From JBBDMC01 sp963775235 (GTDB taxonomy: Bacteria > Pseudomonadota > Alphaproteobacteria > Rhizobiales > Kaistiaceae): DNA of 64,000 nt. The stretch's first letter is position 1; each line of letters opens with the position of its first letter. The translations under genes and the position numbers were made by a program. Positions 44,510-53,769 of this stretch are shown piece after piece. The notes beneath the pieces were generated by a model. That model was given only the letters and a program-made list of their open reading frames with translations. It did not search any database and was not told the origin of the DNA. The stretch spans positions 496,001 to 560,000 of the forward strand of contig CAVZHY010000002.1 of assembly GCA_963775235.1 (NCBI GenBank), read 5' to 3'.

Positions 44510-45004
44510 ATGACCGCGAAATTCGCCAGCCTTCATGCCGGACTGCTTGCCCGCAAGGGGCAGGCCGCGCCGGTCTTTATGAACCCGGCCGTCGCCTACA
44601 TCGACGATCCCCGTCCGATCGGCGAGGCCGACGACGACGATGTGCAGCGGCGCGACGTCGCCTCCGCCGATGGCCTGCCGCTGATGGCCGAGAAGATCGG
44701 CGGCGACGACGTGTCGAACGGGCAACTCACGCCGATGATGATGAACGGCATCCGCCCGGCGCGGGCCGGCCCCCGCAAGCCGCGGCTGGTGACCGACGAG
44801 GACCATCACGACAGCCCCTACCGGTTCTCGTTCCGCATGCCGGCGGACCAGCACCGCCGCCTGCGCGTCGCCGCCGCGCAGAAGAACATCTCGCTTCAGC
44901 AGGCCCTTTCCGACGCACTCGACAACTACCTCGACGGCCTCTGCGCCTGTTCGCTGAAGGAGTGCAACTGCATGGCCCGGCAGGGCGAAGCGCAGAAGAA
45001 CTAG
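44510..45004 (+). CDS. ParA partner with ribbon-helix-helix-like domain and Cys-rich tail
   Basis: A 164-residue protein. Residues 1-95 are low-complexity and linker-like. Residues 100-145 read PYRFSFRMPADQHRRLRVAA, then AQKNISLQQALSDALDNYLD, a short strand followed by two helices as in ribbon-helix-helix proteins. The end, LCACSLKECNCMARQ, has four Cys in twelve residues and could bind metal. As the second gene of a ParA pair it is likely the adaptor that stimulates the ATPase and binds the cargo. No family name is recognised. Confidence 0.6.
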   Translation: MTAKFASLHAGLLARKGQAAPVFMNPAVAYIDDPRPIGEADDDDVQRRDVASADGLPLMAEKIGGDDVSNGQLTPMMMNGIRPARAGPRKPRLVTDEDHHDSPYRFSFRMPADQHRRLRVAAAQKNISLQQALSDALDNYLDGLCACSLKECNCMARQGEAQKN

Positions 45005-45048
45005 CAAGCAATTCCGGGAAAAGTGGATTCCGGTTTCCTCCGTTGCGG
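45005..45048. repeat. Short diverged copy of the GCAATTCC repeat
   Basis: GCAATTCCGGGAAAAGTGGA, then TTCCGGTTTCCTCCGTTGCG, sharing the layout of the copies at 33541 and 35529 but lacking the right end. Confidence 0.55.
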
Positions 45049-45125
45049 GAGTATGCGCGCCAGGGAATGGCTCGCGATCCGTCGTTGCTCGCGAGCCAGC
45101 CGTGCCCGCCTTCTCCGCCGGCTGC

Positions 45126-46437
45126 CTACATCGCCACCCGCAGTTGCGATAGCTCGGTGCCGATCGAGTCGAACGTCGACACGATCTCATCCGCCGAGGT
45201 CAGCAGGAAGAAGTTGGAGGGGCCGCTGGCGCAGTCCTGCAGCAGCGTCGAGGTCGGGTCGCCACCGGTGTTGACCTGCACCGCGTAGATGTCGATTCCC
45301 GCTGCCTTGATATTGTCGCACGAGATCTTCTCCCGCGCGTCGATTGCCGGGGCCGAGCTGTCCCAGCGGTTCTGCGTGTTGAGACCGTCGGTCAGCAGGA
45401 TGATGACCTGCCGGTATTTGTAGTAGCCATCCATCGGCGGCACTGTGAACGGCGCATTGGTCAGCGACTGCCAGCCCCAGTCGAGCCCGATCGCCTGGTT
45501 GGTGAGGCCGCCGGGCTGCATCGCGTCGACCCGGTCGCCGAGCGCAGTCCAGTCATAGCTCAGGCCCATCAACTCGCTCGGGCAGCTGCCGTACTGCTCG
45601 GCCGGGAACAGCGTTGCCGGCGTGCCGGTCGACGGGGCGGTGTTGAGCGTGTCGTAGTCCTTGTCGCGGTCGGTGATGCAGCCGTTCCAGTTGCTGTGCG
45701 CGGCAACCGTCCATTTCTTGTTTTGCGACAGGCAGCTCGACTGGGTCGTCAGCTGCTTCTTGCTGCAGCTGCCGTTGACCTCGTCCCACAGGTCCCAGCG
45801 CACCCACGACTGGTTGCCGTTGGATGCGCCGACGTTGACGTCCTTGGCAAACGGCACGATCGACACGTACACGTCACCGTCGCTTTCGGCCGCGCCCTTC
45901 AGTTGGTTGATCAGGTTGTGGGTGGCCTGCTTCAACGCGTCCATCTTGCCCGACTGGGCCATCGACAACGTGTTGTCGAGAACCAGGGCCACCCTCAGCC
46001 GCGTCTCCCCCCATTTGACCGTCGAGGAGGCGTTGACCGGGATGTGCCTGAGCCGGATCAGCGGCAGGAAATACGTCTTGACGCTCGCCGTCCCCTGCAC
46101 GGTCAGCGAAGGCCCGGCCGGGGTATAGGTCGGCGTCAGCGTCGAGACTCTCGACGTCCGGATCGTTGAAGTTGGCGTAGAAGTAGTTCTCCGCCGCGTT
46201 CTGCATCTGGGTGTCGCTCATGCCGGACACCTCTTTCGACAAGGCAAGCGCCGTTGCGTCGAGCGCATCCTGCATGTCGGTCCGCGCGAAGTAGGCGCGT
46301 GACATGTCGACAAATCCGCCCGCAGCCACGAGCAGGGGAAACAGCGTCAGGCCAAACATCATGGCCACGTTGCCGGTTTGGGAGGTCCGGAGTTTTTGAA
46401 CGGCAACCCGGAAAGCCTGCGAAACGGCACGCAACAT
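45126..46437 (-). CDS. TadE/TadG-like pilus protein with von Willebrand domain, one shift
   Basis: About 436 residues. After a basic start (RVAVQKLRTSQTGNVAMMFG) comes one membrane helix, LTLFPLLVAAGGFVDMSRAY, then ARTDMQDALDATALALSKEV, the standard TadE/TadG opening. A shift near 46146 leads to GPSLTVQGTASVKTYFLPLI. The vWA domain has the metal site LRVALVLDNTLSMAQSGKMD (DNTLS in place of DxSxS) and ends RQVIILLTDGLNTQNRWDS and TSADEIVSTFDSIGTELSQL. It may be a surface adhesin or minor pilin. No other tad gene is nearby, so it is isolated. Confidence 0.82.
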
Positions 46438-46683
46438 CGGAGACACACCACCCTTTCTGGTGTGCCTCGTCCCCATTTTTGCGTCCACGATCAGCCTTAG
46501 GGCGCAATTCAATAAAATTGGATTAAACTGATCGTCGAATCTTCGGGGTATTTCTCCATGGTTAACCTTGGCCCGTGCGGTGGTCGGGGCGGACGGCTGC
46601 ATGCGACTGCAGGAACGTCCTTGCCGGCATAGGCCTGCCGCGCCACAGTGCGCCTGGCCGTCTCAACCGAGGAGGAAGAAGAA

Positions 46684-47268
46684 GTGGCTGCCCCGATGAC
46701 TGCCTCGCCCGAGGCCCGGACCGCCCTGATCCGCCCGACCTATGGGTGGTACGCGGCGGCCGCACTGGCGGTGATGGTGTGGGCGATCGCCTGGCACAAC
46801 ATCTGGTTCCTCAACTGGGTGCATGTCATGTCGGGCGTGTTGTGGACGGGCATCGACCTTTTCATGGGATTCGTGCTGGGACCGATTCTGAAGACGCTCG
46901 ATGTGTCGGTGCGAAAACAGATCCTCCTGCGCCTCACCCCGCGCACGCTCTTTCTCCTGCCGACGCTGGCCATCATCACCGGCACCGCCGGATGGTTCCT
47001 TGCCGTCGATCTCGGTTTCACCGCCCTGCCCTGGCCGCAAGTGGCATGGGTCTACGCAGCGCTTTTGCTGGTGACTGTAATGGCCATTCAGGGCCTGGGG
47101 TATCTGCTGCCGACGAACCTGCGCGTCTGCTTCGAGCTGCAGAAGCCGGTTCCCGACGGAGCCAAGATCGGCCGCCTGATGAGCGGCTATTTTTACATCG
47201 TGGCCAGCCAGGGCATCATGCAGGTCGTCATCATCGCCATCATGGCGAAGTTCGTCGCCGGCATCTGA
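46684..47268 (+). CDS. Integral membrane protein, CopD/DUF2269-like
   Basis: A 194-residue protein with about five helices: WYAAAALAVMVWAIAWHNIW, FLNWVHVMSGVLWTGIDLFM, RTLFLLPTLAIITGTAGWFL, VYAALLLVTVMAIQGLGYLL and a last one YFYIVASQGIMQVVIIAIMA. His in WVHVMSGVLW is placed like the heme- or copper-linked His of CopD/HemJ-type proteins. The start GTG 46684 follows GAGGAGGAAG; ATG 46696 is an alternative. The function is unknown. Confidence 0.72.
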   Translation: MAAPMTASPEARTALIRPTYGWYAAAALAVMVWAIAWHNIWFLNWVHVMSGVLWTGIDLFMGFVLGPILKTLDVSVRKQILLRLTPRTLFLLPTLAIITGTAGWFLAVDLGFTALPWPQVAWVYAALLLVTVMAIQGLGYLLPTNLRVCFELQKPVPDGAKIGRLMSGYFYIVASQGIMQVVIIAIMAKFVAGI

Positions 47269-47372
47269 CCCTTCGCCACGCACCGAAGAGCAGCGGGTCT
47301 AAGGGAATGAAACAATCGCCCCTTTGACCTCTCCCCTGGAGGAGGTGGCGTCGCCCAAATTCGCACTCGTCA

Positions 47373-47673
47373 CCCCGGCGAAAGCCGGGGCCCATCACTG
47401 TTGCTTTCGATGAATGCCGACTTTCGTCGGCATGACGCGACGCGCTTTTTTTTCGACCGCTCTTCCCCGCGAAAGCGGGGACCCAGGGCATGACGTCGCT
47501 CCGAGGCGCGCTTCTGGCCTCCCGCGTGCGGCGAACTTCCCTCTCCTGTCATCCTCCGGCTTGTCCGGAGGATCGTTGTGAGCAGCGCACTTCCGCCGAT
47601 AGCCAGAACCCCTCTCCCCATGGGAGAGGTGGCGTCCTCGCTTCCACCCTCGTCACCCCGGCGAAAGCCGGGG
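47373..47673. repeat. Cluster of three intergenic hairpins
   Basis: CCCCGGC-GAAA-GCCGGGG occurs at 47373-47390 and again, identical, at 47656-47673, both within the longer shared context GTCACCCCGGCGAAAGCCGG. Between them, ATCCTCCGG-CTTGT-CCGGAGGAT lies at 47551-47573; its arms recur at 53644-53666. The 421-base gap between the membrane-protein gene and parB holds no gene. Confidence 0.75.
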
Positions 47674-47689
47674 TCCATCACTGCCATCC

Positions 47690-48559
47690 TCACCCCCTCA
47701 ACCGCCGGCACACATCGTCGAGCTGCTCCAGCGATGTGTACTTGATCCGCACTTCGCCGCGGCCGTGTTTGTGCGTGATCGAAACCGCAAGTCCCAGCAT
47801 GTCCGACAGCGTCTTTTCCAGCGCCCGCGTGTCGGCGTCCTTGTGCTGCGCCGAACGTCCGCCGGCCTTCGCCCTGCGCCCGCCGGCGAGCCCGACCGCC
47901 TCGGCCTCCCGCACGCTCAGCCCCTCGTTGAGGATGCGCTGCGCCCCCTCCAGCGGATTGTCGAGCGTCAGCAGCGCCCGCGCGTGCCCTGCCGTCAGCC
48001 GCCCGTCCCAGATGTAGACCTGCACCGCCTCCGGCAGGTTGAGCAGACGCAGCGTGTTGGCGATATGAGAGCGGCTCTTGCCGATCACATCGGCGAGCTC
48101 GGCCTGGCCGTAGCGGTATTCGTCGATCAGCTGCTGATACCCCCGCGCCTCTTCCAACGCGTTGAGGTCCGAACGCTGCACGTTCTCGATGATCGCAAGT
48201 TCGAGCGACTCCTTGTCGCTCACCTCGCGCACGATCACCGGCACGTCATGCAGGCCGGCACGCTGCGCTGCCCGCCACCGCCGCTCGCCGGCGACGATCT
48301 CGTAACTGTCGTCGGCGCCGGCAACCGGCCGCACGATCAGCGGCTGCACCACCCCTTTCTTGCGGATTGAACTGGTGAGGTCGTCGAGGTCGGTGTCCTT
48401 GAAGGCCTTGCGCGGGTTACGGGGATTGGGCCTGAGGAACGCCACCGGCAGCCGCCGCTGTCCCCTCCCCCGCTCGATGTTCGCTGCCTCGTTCTCGACG
48501 TCGCCGATCAGCGCCGCCAAACCTCGCCCCAGCCGTGTCGGTCGCGCCGTTTCGGCCAT
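47690..48559 (-). CDS. parB: Chromosome-partitioning protein ParB
   Basis: A 289-residue CTPase that loads at parS and spreads. LGRGLAALIGDVENEAANIE is the ParA-contact N-terminus; the CTP-binding part is VRPVAGADDSYEIVAGERRW with RAAQRAGL, and ENVQRSDLNALEEARGYQQL; the parS reader is ELADVIGKSRSHIANTLRLL. The end DVCRRLRG is the dimer domain. Its gene follows parA, with a 48-base gap, and two parS sites lie nearby. The frame is intact. Confidence 0.97.
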   Translation of the reverse strand: MAETARPTRLGRGLAALIGDVENEAANIERGRGQRRLPVAFLRPNPRNPRKAFKDTDLDDLTSSIRKKGVVQPLIVRPVAGADDSYEIVAGERRWRAAQRAGLHDVPVIVREVSDKESLELAIIENVQRSDLNALEEARGYQQLIDEYRYGQAELADVIGKSRSHIANTLRLLNLPEAVQVYIWDGRLTAGHARALLTLDNPLEGAQRILNEGLSVREAEAVGLAGGRRAKAGGRSAQHKDADTRALEKTLSDMLGLAVSITHKHGRGEVRIKYTSLEQLDDVCRRLRG

Positions 48560-48607
48560 CGCCCCTCTTTCTCCTCGTTGCCCCTTGCTCGCCCCGCGTC
48601 CGAAAGG

Positions 48608-49423
48608 TCACGCGGCCCTGAGCATTCTTTCGCGCTGGATGATTTCCGCCGCGAGCTTCAGATAGGCTTGGCTGCCCGCGCACTTGAAGTCGTAAAGCAG
48701 CACCGGCTTGCCGTATGAGGGTGCTTCCGACACGCGCACGTTGCGCGGAATGATGGTGTCGTACACGGCCTCGCCCATGTGCGCGCGCACGTCGGCCACC
48801 ACCTGCCCCGACAGGTTGTTGCGGCTGTCATACATGGTGAGAGCGATACCGTGGACGCTGAGCTCCGGGTTCAGCGTCTTCTTCACCTGGTCGACCGTCT
48901 GCAAAAGCTGGCTCAGACCCTCAAGGGCGAAGAACTCGCATTGTAACGGCACCAGAACGGAATGGGCAGCGACCATCCCGTTAATGGTCAGGAGGTTCAG
49001 CGACGGCGGGGAATCGACCAGGATATAGGTATAGTTTCGGGGCCGACTCGAATCCGCCTCCCCCTCCCCGAACAACGCCTTCCGCAAACGGTGGGTGCGG
49101 TCCGGCCACTTGGCAATCTCCAGTTCGACGCCGAGCAGGTCCAGCGTCGATGGCGCTACCGCCACCCGCGGCACCACCGTCTCCACTGCCGTCTCCGCCA
49201 GCGTCGCCTCCCCCAGCAGCAGGTCATAGGTCGACACGGCGCGGCTCTTGCGATCGATGCCGAGGCCTGTCGAGGCGTTACCCTGCGGGTCGAGGTCGAC
49301 GATCAGCACGTTCTCCCCGATCGCCGCCAGCGCCGTTCCGAGGTTGATGGCGGTCGTGGTCTTGCCGACGCCACCCTTCTGGTTGGCGAGCGCGATCACC
49401 CGGGGTGATTTCGGCAGGGCCAT
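48608..49423 (-). CDS. parA: Chromosome-partitioning ATPase ParA (Soj)
   Basis: A 271-residue ATPase that moves ParB-parS complexes to the pole. RVIALANQKGGVGKTTTAIN with both signature Lys, VLIVDLDPQGNASTGLGIDR, YILVDSPPSLNLLTINGMVA and VRVSEAPSYGKPVLLYDFKC are all standard. ATG 49423 lies eight bases after rsmG. The order rsmG-parA-parB is conserved in bacteria near the origin. Confidence 0.97.
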   Translation of the reverse strand: MALPKSPRVIALANQKGGVGKTTTAINLGTALAAIGENVLIVDLDPQGNASTGLGIDRKSRAVSTYDLLLGEATLAETAVETVVPRVAVAPSTLDLLGVELEIAKWPDRTHRLRKALFGEGEADSSRPRNYTYILVDSPPSLNLLTINGMVAAHSVLVPLQCEFFALEGLSQLLQTVDQVKKTLNPELSVHGIALTMYDSRNNLSGQVVADVRAHMGEAVYDTIIPRNVRVSEAPSYGKPVLLYDFKCAGSQAYLKLAAEIIQRERMLRAA

Positions 49424-49431
49424 GGCCTCGT

Positions 49432-50088
49432 TTACCGATCGTTTACCATCACGGACTTTTTCGCCCTGAGGTTGCAGATTTCGAGAATCACGCCACCCCC
49501 ACCGATTCGGCTGTCATGTTTTACCAGATCGAATCGCCAGGAGAGAGTGGCCTCGGCGATTTCCCGTTCCCAGTCCCGTCCTTTGTGGAACGCTGCGCGC
49601 ACGCCTTCGCACATCAGGGGCGCGGCCAGTCGCAACAGGTCCGCAAGCGGTGCCACTGCGCGTCCCAACACCACCTCAACAGGCGTCTGCCACCCTTCCA
49701 GCAGCTCCTCCGCCCGCCCCTCGTGAACCGTCGCCGGAGCCCCGGTCTCCCTGATAACCTCTCGCAAAAACGCGCATTTCCGCCCGTTGCTCTCGATCAG
49801 ATCGACGTGCGTCCCCTCCTCGGCGACCATCGCCACCACCAGGCCCGGCAGGCCGGCCCCACTGCCGATATCCACCCACGACCGCGTTTTCGGAAACAGC
49901 GTAACCACTTGAGCACAATCGGCAAAATGGCGCCGGTAGAGGTCCGGCAGGTCCCGCTCGGCGACGAGCGGCATCGCCCGCTGCCAGCGCCGCAGCAGCG
50001 CCGCAAAGATTTCCAGTCGTTCCGCTGTTTCACGTGAAACCGGAAGGACTTCGTCTACCGCCGCGATCCCCGCGGCCTTGGAATTCAC
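49432..50088 (-). CDS. rsmG: 16S rRNA (guanine527-N7)-methyltransferase
   Basis: A 218-residue RsmG (GidB). The SAM motif is SWVDIGSGAGLPGLVVAMVA, and HVDLIESNGRKCAFLREVIR and VVLGRAVAPLADLLRLAAPL are family marks. It methylates 16S rRNA in the decoding site. ATG 50088 overlaps the mnmG stop in ATGA. A parS site lies within its first codons (50026-50041), encoding part of PVSRETAER. Confidence 0.96.
   Translation of the reverse strand: MNSKAAGIAAVDEVLPVSRETAERLEIFAALLRRWQRAMPLVAERDLPDLYRRHFADCAQVVTLFPKTRSWVDIGSGAGLPGLVVAMVAEEGTHVDLIESNGRKCAFLREVIRETGAPATVHEGRAEELLEGWQTPVEVVLGRAVAPLADLLRLAAPLMCEGVRAAFHKGRDWEREIAEATLSWRFDLVKHDSRIGGGGVILEICNLRAKKSVMVNDR
50026..50041. promoter_or_regulatory. parS site 1
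   Basis: TGTTTCACGTGAAACC differs from the 16-base parS consensus TGTTTCACGTGAAACA only at the last base. It is inside the start of rsmG, 1.5 kb from parB. Confidence 0.95.
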
Positions 50089-51978
50089 GCCGCCCGCCGC
50101 CTGCCCCGGCGCTTGACCGCTGCCAGCATCAGCGCCAGCGCCGCCGGCGTCATCCCGTCTATTGCTGCTGCCTGCGCGAGCGTCGCCGGCCGGCTCGCCT
50201 CGAGCTTTTCCCGGAGTTCATTCGACAGCCCGGCAACGCGCCCAAGATCCAGGTCCCCCGGGATTACTACTCCAGCATCCTTCTGGAAACGCGCGATATC
50301 GCCCGCCTGCCTGTCCAGATACACCGCGTACTTCGCATCAATCTCGATCTGTTCGGCCGCGAATCGATCTATCGATGCGAGCTCCGGCCAAATCCGCGCC
50401 AGCCGCGCCATGTCCACCTCCGGCTGCGCCAGCAGGTCGAACGCCGTTCGCCTCACGCCGTCTCGGTTGACGCTCAGGCCGTGCCGCGCCGCCTCATTGG
50501 GCGTCAGGCTCAGGCCGCGGACCAATGCACGTCCCTGCTCGAGCGCGGTCATCCGCCCGCTGAATGCTCGTTCGCGCTCCGGACCCACCACGCCCACTTG
50601 AAGCCCGAGTGGCGTCAACCGCTGGTCCGCATTGTCGGCCCTGAGCGACAGCCGATATTCCGCCCGCGATGTAAACATTCGGTACGGTTCCGCCACGCCG
50701 CGCGTCACCAGATCGTCGATCATCACGCCTACGTAACCGTCGGAACGGCCCGAAAACCACGCCGTCGCGCCCGTCGGCGCGGCGCGCCGCATTGAGACCC
50801 GCGACGAGGCCCTGAGCGCCGGCCTCCTCGTACCCGGTGGTGCCGTTGATCTGCCCCGCCAGGTATAACCCGTTGATCCGCTTGGCTTCCAAGGTCGGCT
50901 TCAGCTCGCGCGGATCCACATGATCGTACTCGATAGCATAGCCGAAACGAAGGATTTCCGCCCTTTCGAGGCCCGGTATGGAGGAAACGACGGCCCGCTG
51001 CACGTCCTCGGGGAGGGAGGTCGAAATGCCGTTTGGGTAGACGGTGTCGTCGTTAAGTCCTTCTGGCTCCAGGAAAATCTGGTGCCCGTCGCGCTCGCCG
51101 AAACGGACGATCTTGTCCTCTATCGACGGGCAATAGCGCGGCCCCCGGCTCTTGATCTCGCCCGAATACATCGCAGAACGAGTGATGTTATCCCTGATGA
51201 GACCATGGGTGCGAGCGGTGGTTCGCGTGATGCGACACGCGATCTGAGGATTGCGGATGTGCGAGGTCAGCATGGAAAACGGCTCCGGCGGGTCGTCGCC
51301 GGGCTGCTCGTCCAGACCGGCCCAGTCGATCGTCCGGCCGGCGAGGCGAGGGGGCGTTCCGGTCTTCAGCCGCCCCATGCGGAATCCGAACCGCTCGAAC
51401 GACAGGGCCAAGCCGATCGCCGGCGCCTCGCCGACACGACCGGCCGGGATCTTCTTTTCGCCAATGTGGATCAACCCGCGCAGGAACGTACCCGTCGTGA
51501 TCACCACAGCACCGGCCGACAGGCGCCGCCCGTCGCCGAGAACAACGCCAGCCACGCGGGCATAGTCCACCACCAGGTCGGCCACCTCCGCCTCAACAAC
51601 CGCCAGACCGGATTGCGCCCGCAGGAGATCCTGGACCGCCGCCCGGTAGAGCTCACGGTCCGCCTGGGCCCGCGGCCCGCGCACCGCCGGACCCTTCCGC
51701 CGGTTGAGCACCCGGAACTGGATGCCGGCCTGGTCGGCAGCACGACCCATGATGCCGTCGAGCGCGTCGATCTCGCGGACGAGGTGACCCTTGCCGAGAC
51801 CCCCGATCGCCGGGTTGCACGACATGGCCCCCACAGTCGCGAATGAATGAGTGACCAGCGCCGTGGTCGCGCCCATGCGCGCCGCCGCAGCAGCAGCCTC
51901 AGTGCCGGCGTGGCCGCCGCCGACCACGATCACGCCGAACGACGTCGCCTCAGAAGACGGGGGGGAGGGAGCCGACAT
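50085..51978 (-). CDS. mnmG: tRNA uridine-5-carboxymethylaminomethyl synthase MnmG, one shift
   Basis: About 630 residues, the normal size. VIVVGGGHAGTEAAAAAARM is the FAD site; AMSCNPAIGGLGKGHLVREI, GPAVRGPRAQADRELYRAAV and GTFLRGLIHIGEKKIPAGRV follow, and the later half has SDGYVGVMIDDLVTRGVAEP with YRMFTSRAEYRL. A base error near 50750 splits the two halves (VVFG to RSDGY). With MnmE it modifies the wobble uridine of several tRNAs. The start is ATG 51978. It overlaps rsmG by four bases. Confidence 0.95.
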
Positions 51979-52016
51979 GGCGCCTTGGTATCCGAGCGGC
52001 CCATCACCGTCAAAGC

Positions 52017-52032
52017 GGTTTCACGTGAAACA
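52017..52032. promoter_or_regulatory. parS site 2
   Basis: GGTTTCACGTGAAACA differs from the parS consensus only in the first base. It lies in the 62-base gap between mnmG and mnmE, 2.0 kb from site 1. Confidence 0.95.
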
Positions 52033-52040
52033 CCTGCCCG

Positions 52041-53370
52041 CTACTTGCCGATGCAGAAATCCCGGAAGATCACGTCGAGCAGATCCTCCACGTCGATCCG
52101 CCCGGTGATGCGGGCAATGGCGTCACCCGCCCGCCGCAGGTCCTCCGCCCGGAGTTCCAGTGGACGGCCGGGTTGGCCGAGCGCCACCTCCATCGCCTCC
52201 ACCGCGCCGGCAAGAGCCGCCCGGTGGCGGCCGCGGGTGATCAGCGGAGACTCGCCGGGGGCGAATTCCGCCCGGAGCCGCGCACCGATCATGGTTAATA
52301 GTTCGTTGACGCCTTCCCCCGTGGTGGCCGACGTCAGCACGTCGAAAGCCGCACCGAGCCGGGATCGTTTGGCAGCCGAATCGATGCGGTCGACCTTGGT
52401 GCCGACGCGGACCGGCGGCCGGGCGAGGGGAGGGGGTGCCCCCACCGCGCCGGTCAGGTCACTCAGCCACAGGACGACGTCGGCCTCGCCGGCGCGGGCG
52501 CCCGCCCGCTTCACACCCTCGCGCTCGACCGCCCCTTCCGCGTCCCGCAGCCCGGCGGTGTCGACTAGCGTCGCGGGGAACCCATCGAGGTCGAGGTGCA
52601 CCTCGATCATGTCCCGGGTGGTGCCGGGCTCCGGAGCGACGATCGCCACGTCCCGCCGCGCGATGGCGTTCACCAGAACTCGACTTCCCCGCGTTGGGCG
52701 CCCCGAGCACGACCACCTCAGCCCCCTCGCGCAAGCGCTCACCACGCTTGTCCGCCATGTGCACCGTGATTTCACCGACGAGAGCAGCCACGTCGGCCCA
52801 CGCCTGATCGCTGACGGAGCCCGGCACGTCTTCCTCCTCGGCAAAGTCGAGCTCGGCTTCGAGCAGCGCCCGCGCGCGCACCAGCCGCCCGCGCCAGGAT
52901 TCGTAGAGCGCCCCGAGGCTGCCGGCCGCCTGTGCATAGGCCTGCCGGCGCTGCGCCTCGGTCTCGGCAAGCACCAGGTCGGCAAGGCCCTCGACCTGGG
53001 TAAGGTCCATCCGGTCGTTGGCGAATGCGCGCCGGGTGAACTCGCCCGCCTCGGCGGGACGGAAGCCGGGTAGCCGGCCAAGCTCGGCCAGCACCGCCGC
53101 GACGACGGCGCGGCCGCCGTGGAGATGGAGCTCCGCCACGTCTTCGCCAGTGAAACTTGCCGGCCGGGGGAAAAAGAGCACCAGCCCGCGGTCGATGGGT
53201 TCTTCGTCACGACGGCCGATGGAATGCAGGCCAGCCTTGCGTGGTTCCGGAATCGAACCGACCAGCGTTTCGAGTCCGAATCGGACGCCCGGTCCGCTGA
53301 TACGGACGATCGCCACGCCGGCTGGCGGCGCCCCGCTCGACAGGGCAAAGATGGTGTCCGTGGCACTCAC
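52041..53370 (-). CDS. mnmE: tRNA modification GTPase MnmE, one shift in G1
   Basis: About 442 residues. The N-terminal folate-binding part has DTIFALSSGAPPAGVAIVRI and GEFTRRAFANDRMDLTQVEG. The G domain has VVVLGAPNAGKS, after which a base error near 52680 breaks the frame just before LVNAIARRDVAIVAPEPGTT; then come TLVDTAGLRDAEG and KVDRID. The C-terminus is the invariant FCIGK. It works with MnmG. The likely start is GTG 53370 (VSATDTIFAL); an in-frame start at 53424 adds 18 residues. Confidence 0.94.
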
Positions 53371-53477
53371 CGGCGCCTGGTCGGGCAGGGGCTCATGCCC
53401 AACCCTTGGTCCTTCGCCCGCCACGGATCAAGTGTGAATATCCTCGGATGACGCTGGGGTCGCAGACCCGCAGCCCC

Positions 53478-53666
53478 GATGGAGCGCAGCGGAATGCGGG
53501 AACCACGTGCGAACTGGAAAAGCACTTCCCGGATTTCGCTGCGCTCCATCCAGGCTACGCGCTGCCTTTCTTTCCGCACGCCCTTGAACGGCTTCTCCCG
53601 GCGGGAGAGCGCGACAAAACAGGCGGAGATGGACGCGTAGCCGATCCTCCGGTCAAGCCGGAGGAT
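53478..53666. repeat. Two intergenic inverted repeats
   Basis: GATGGAGCGCAGCG (53478-53491) pairs with CGCTGCGCTCCATC (53537-53550), a 14-base perfect arm pair. ATCCTCCGG-TCAAG-CCGGAGGAT (53644-53666) has the same arms as the hairpin at 47551. The 345-base gap between mnmE and the DUF2652 gene has no other content that I recognise. Confidence 0.75.
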
Positions 53667-53769
53667 GACAATGTTGTGGCCGGTACGCGAAGATCAGGCC
53701 CGCCTTGCCAACCCACCTGCTTTCCCCCGTCGCGCAAACGTGGCACGACGTTCCCGGGAGGAGCGGCCC

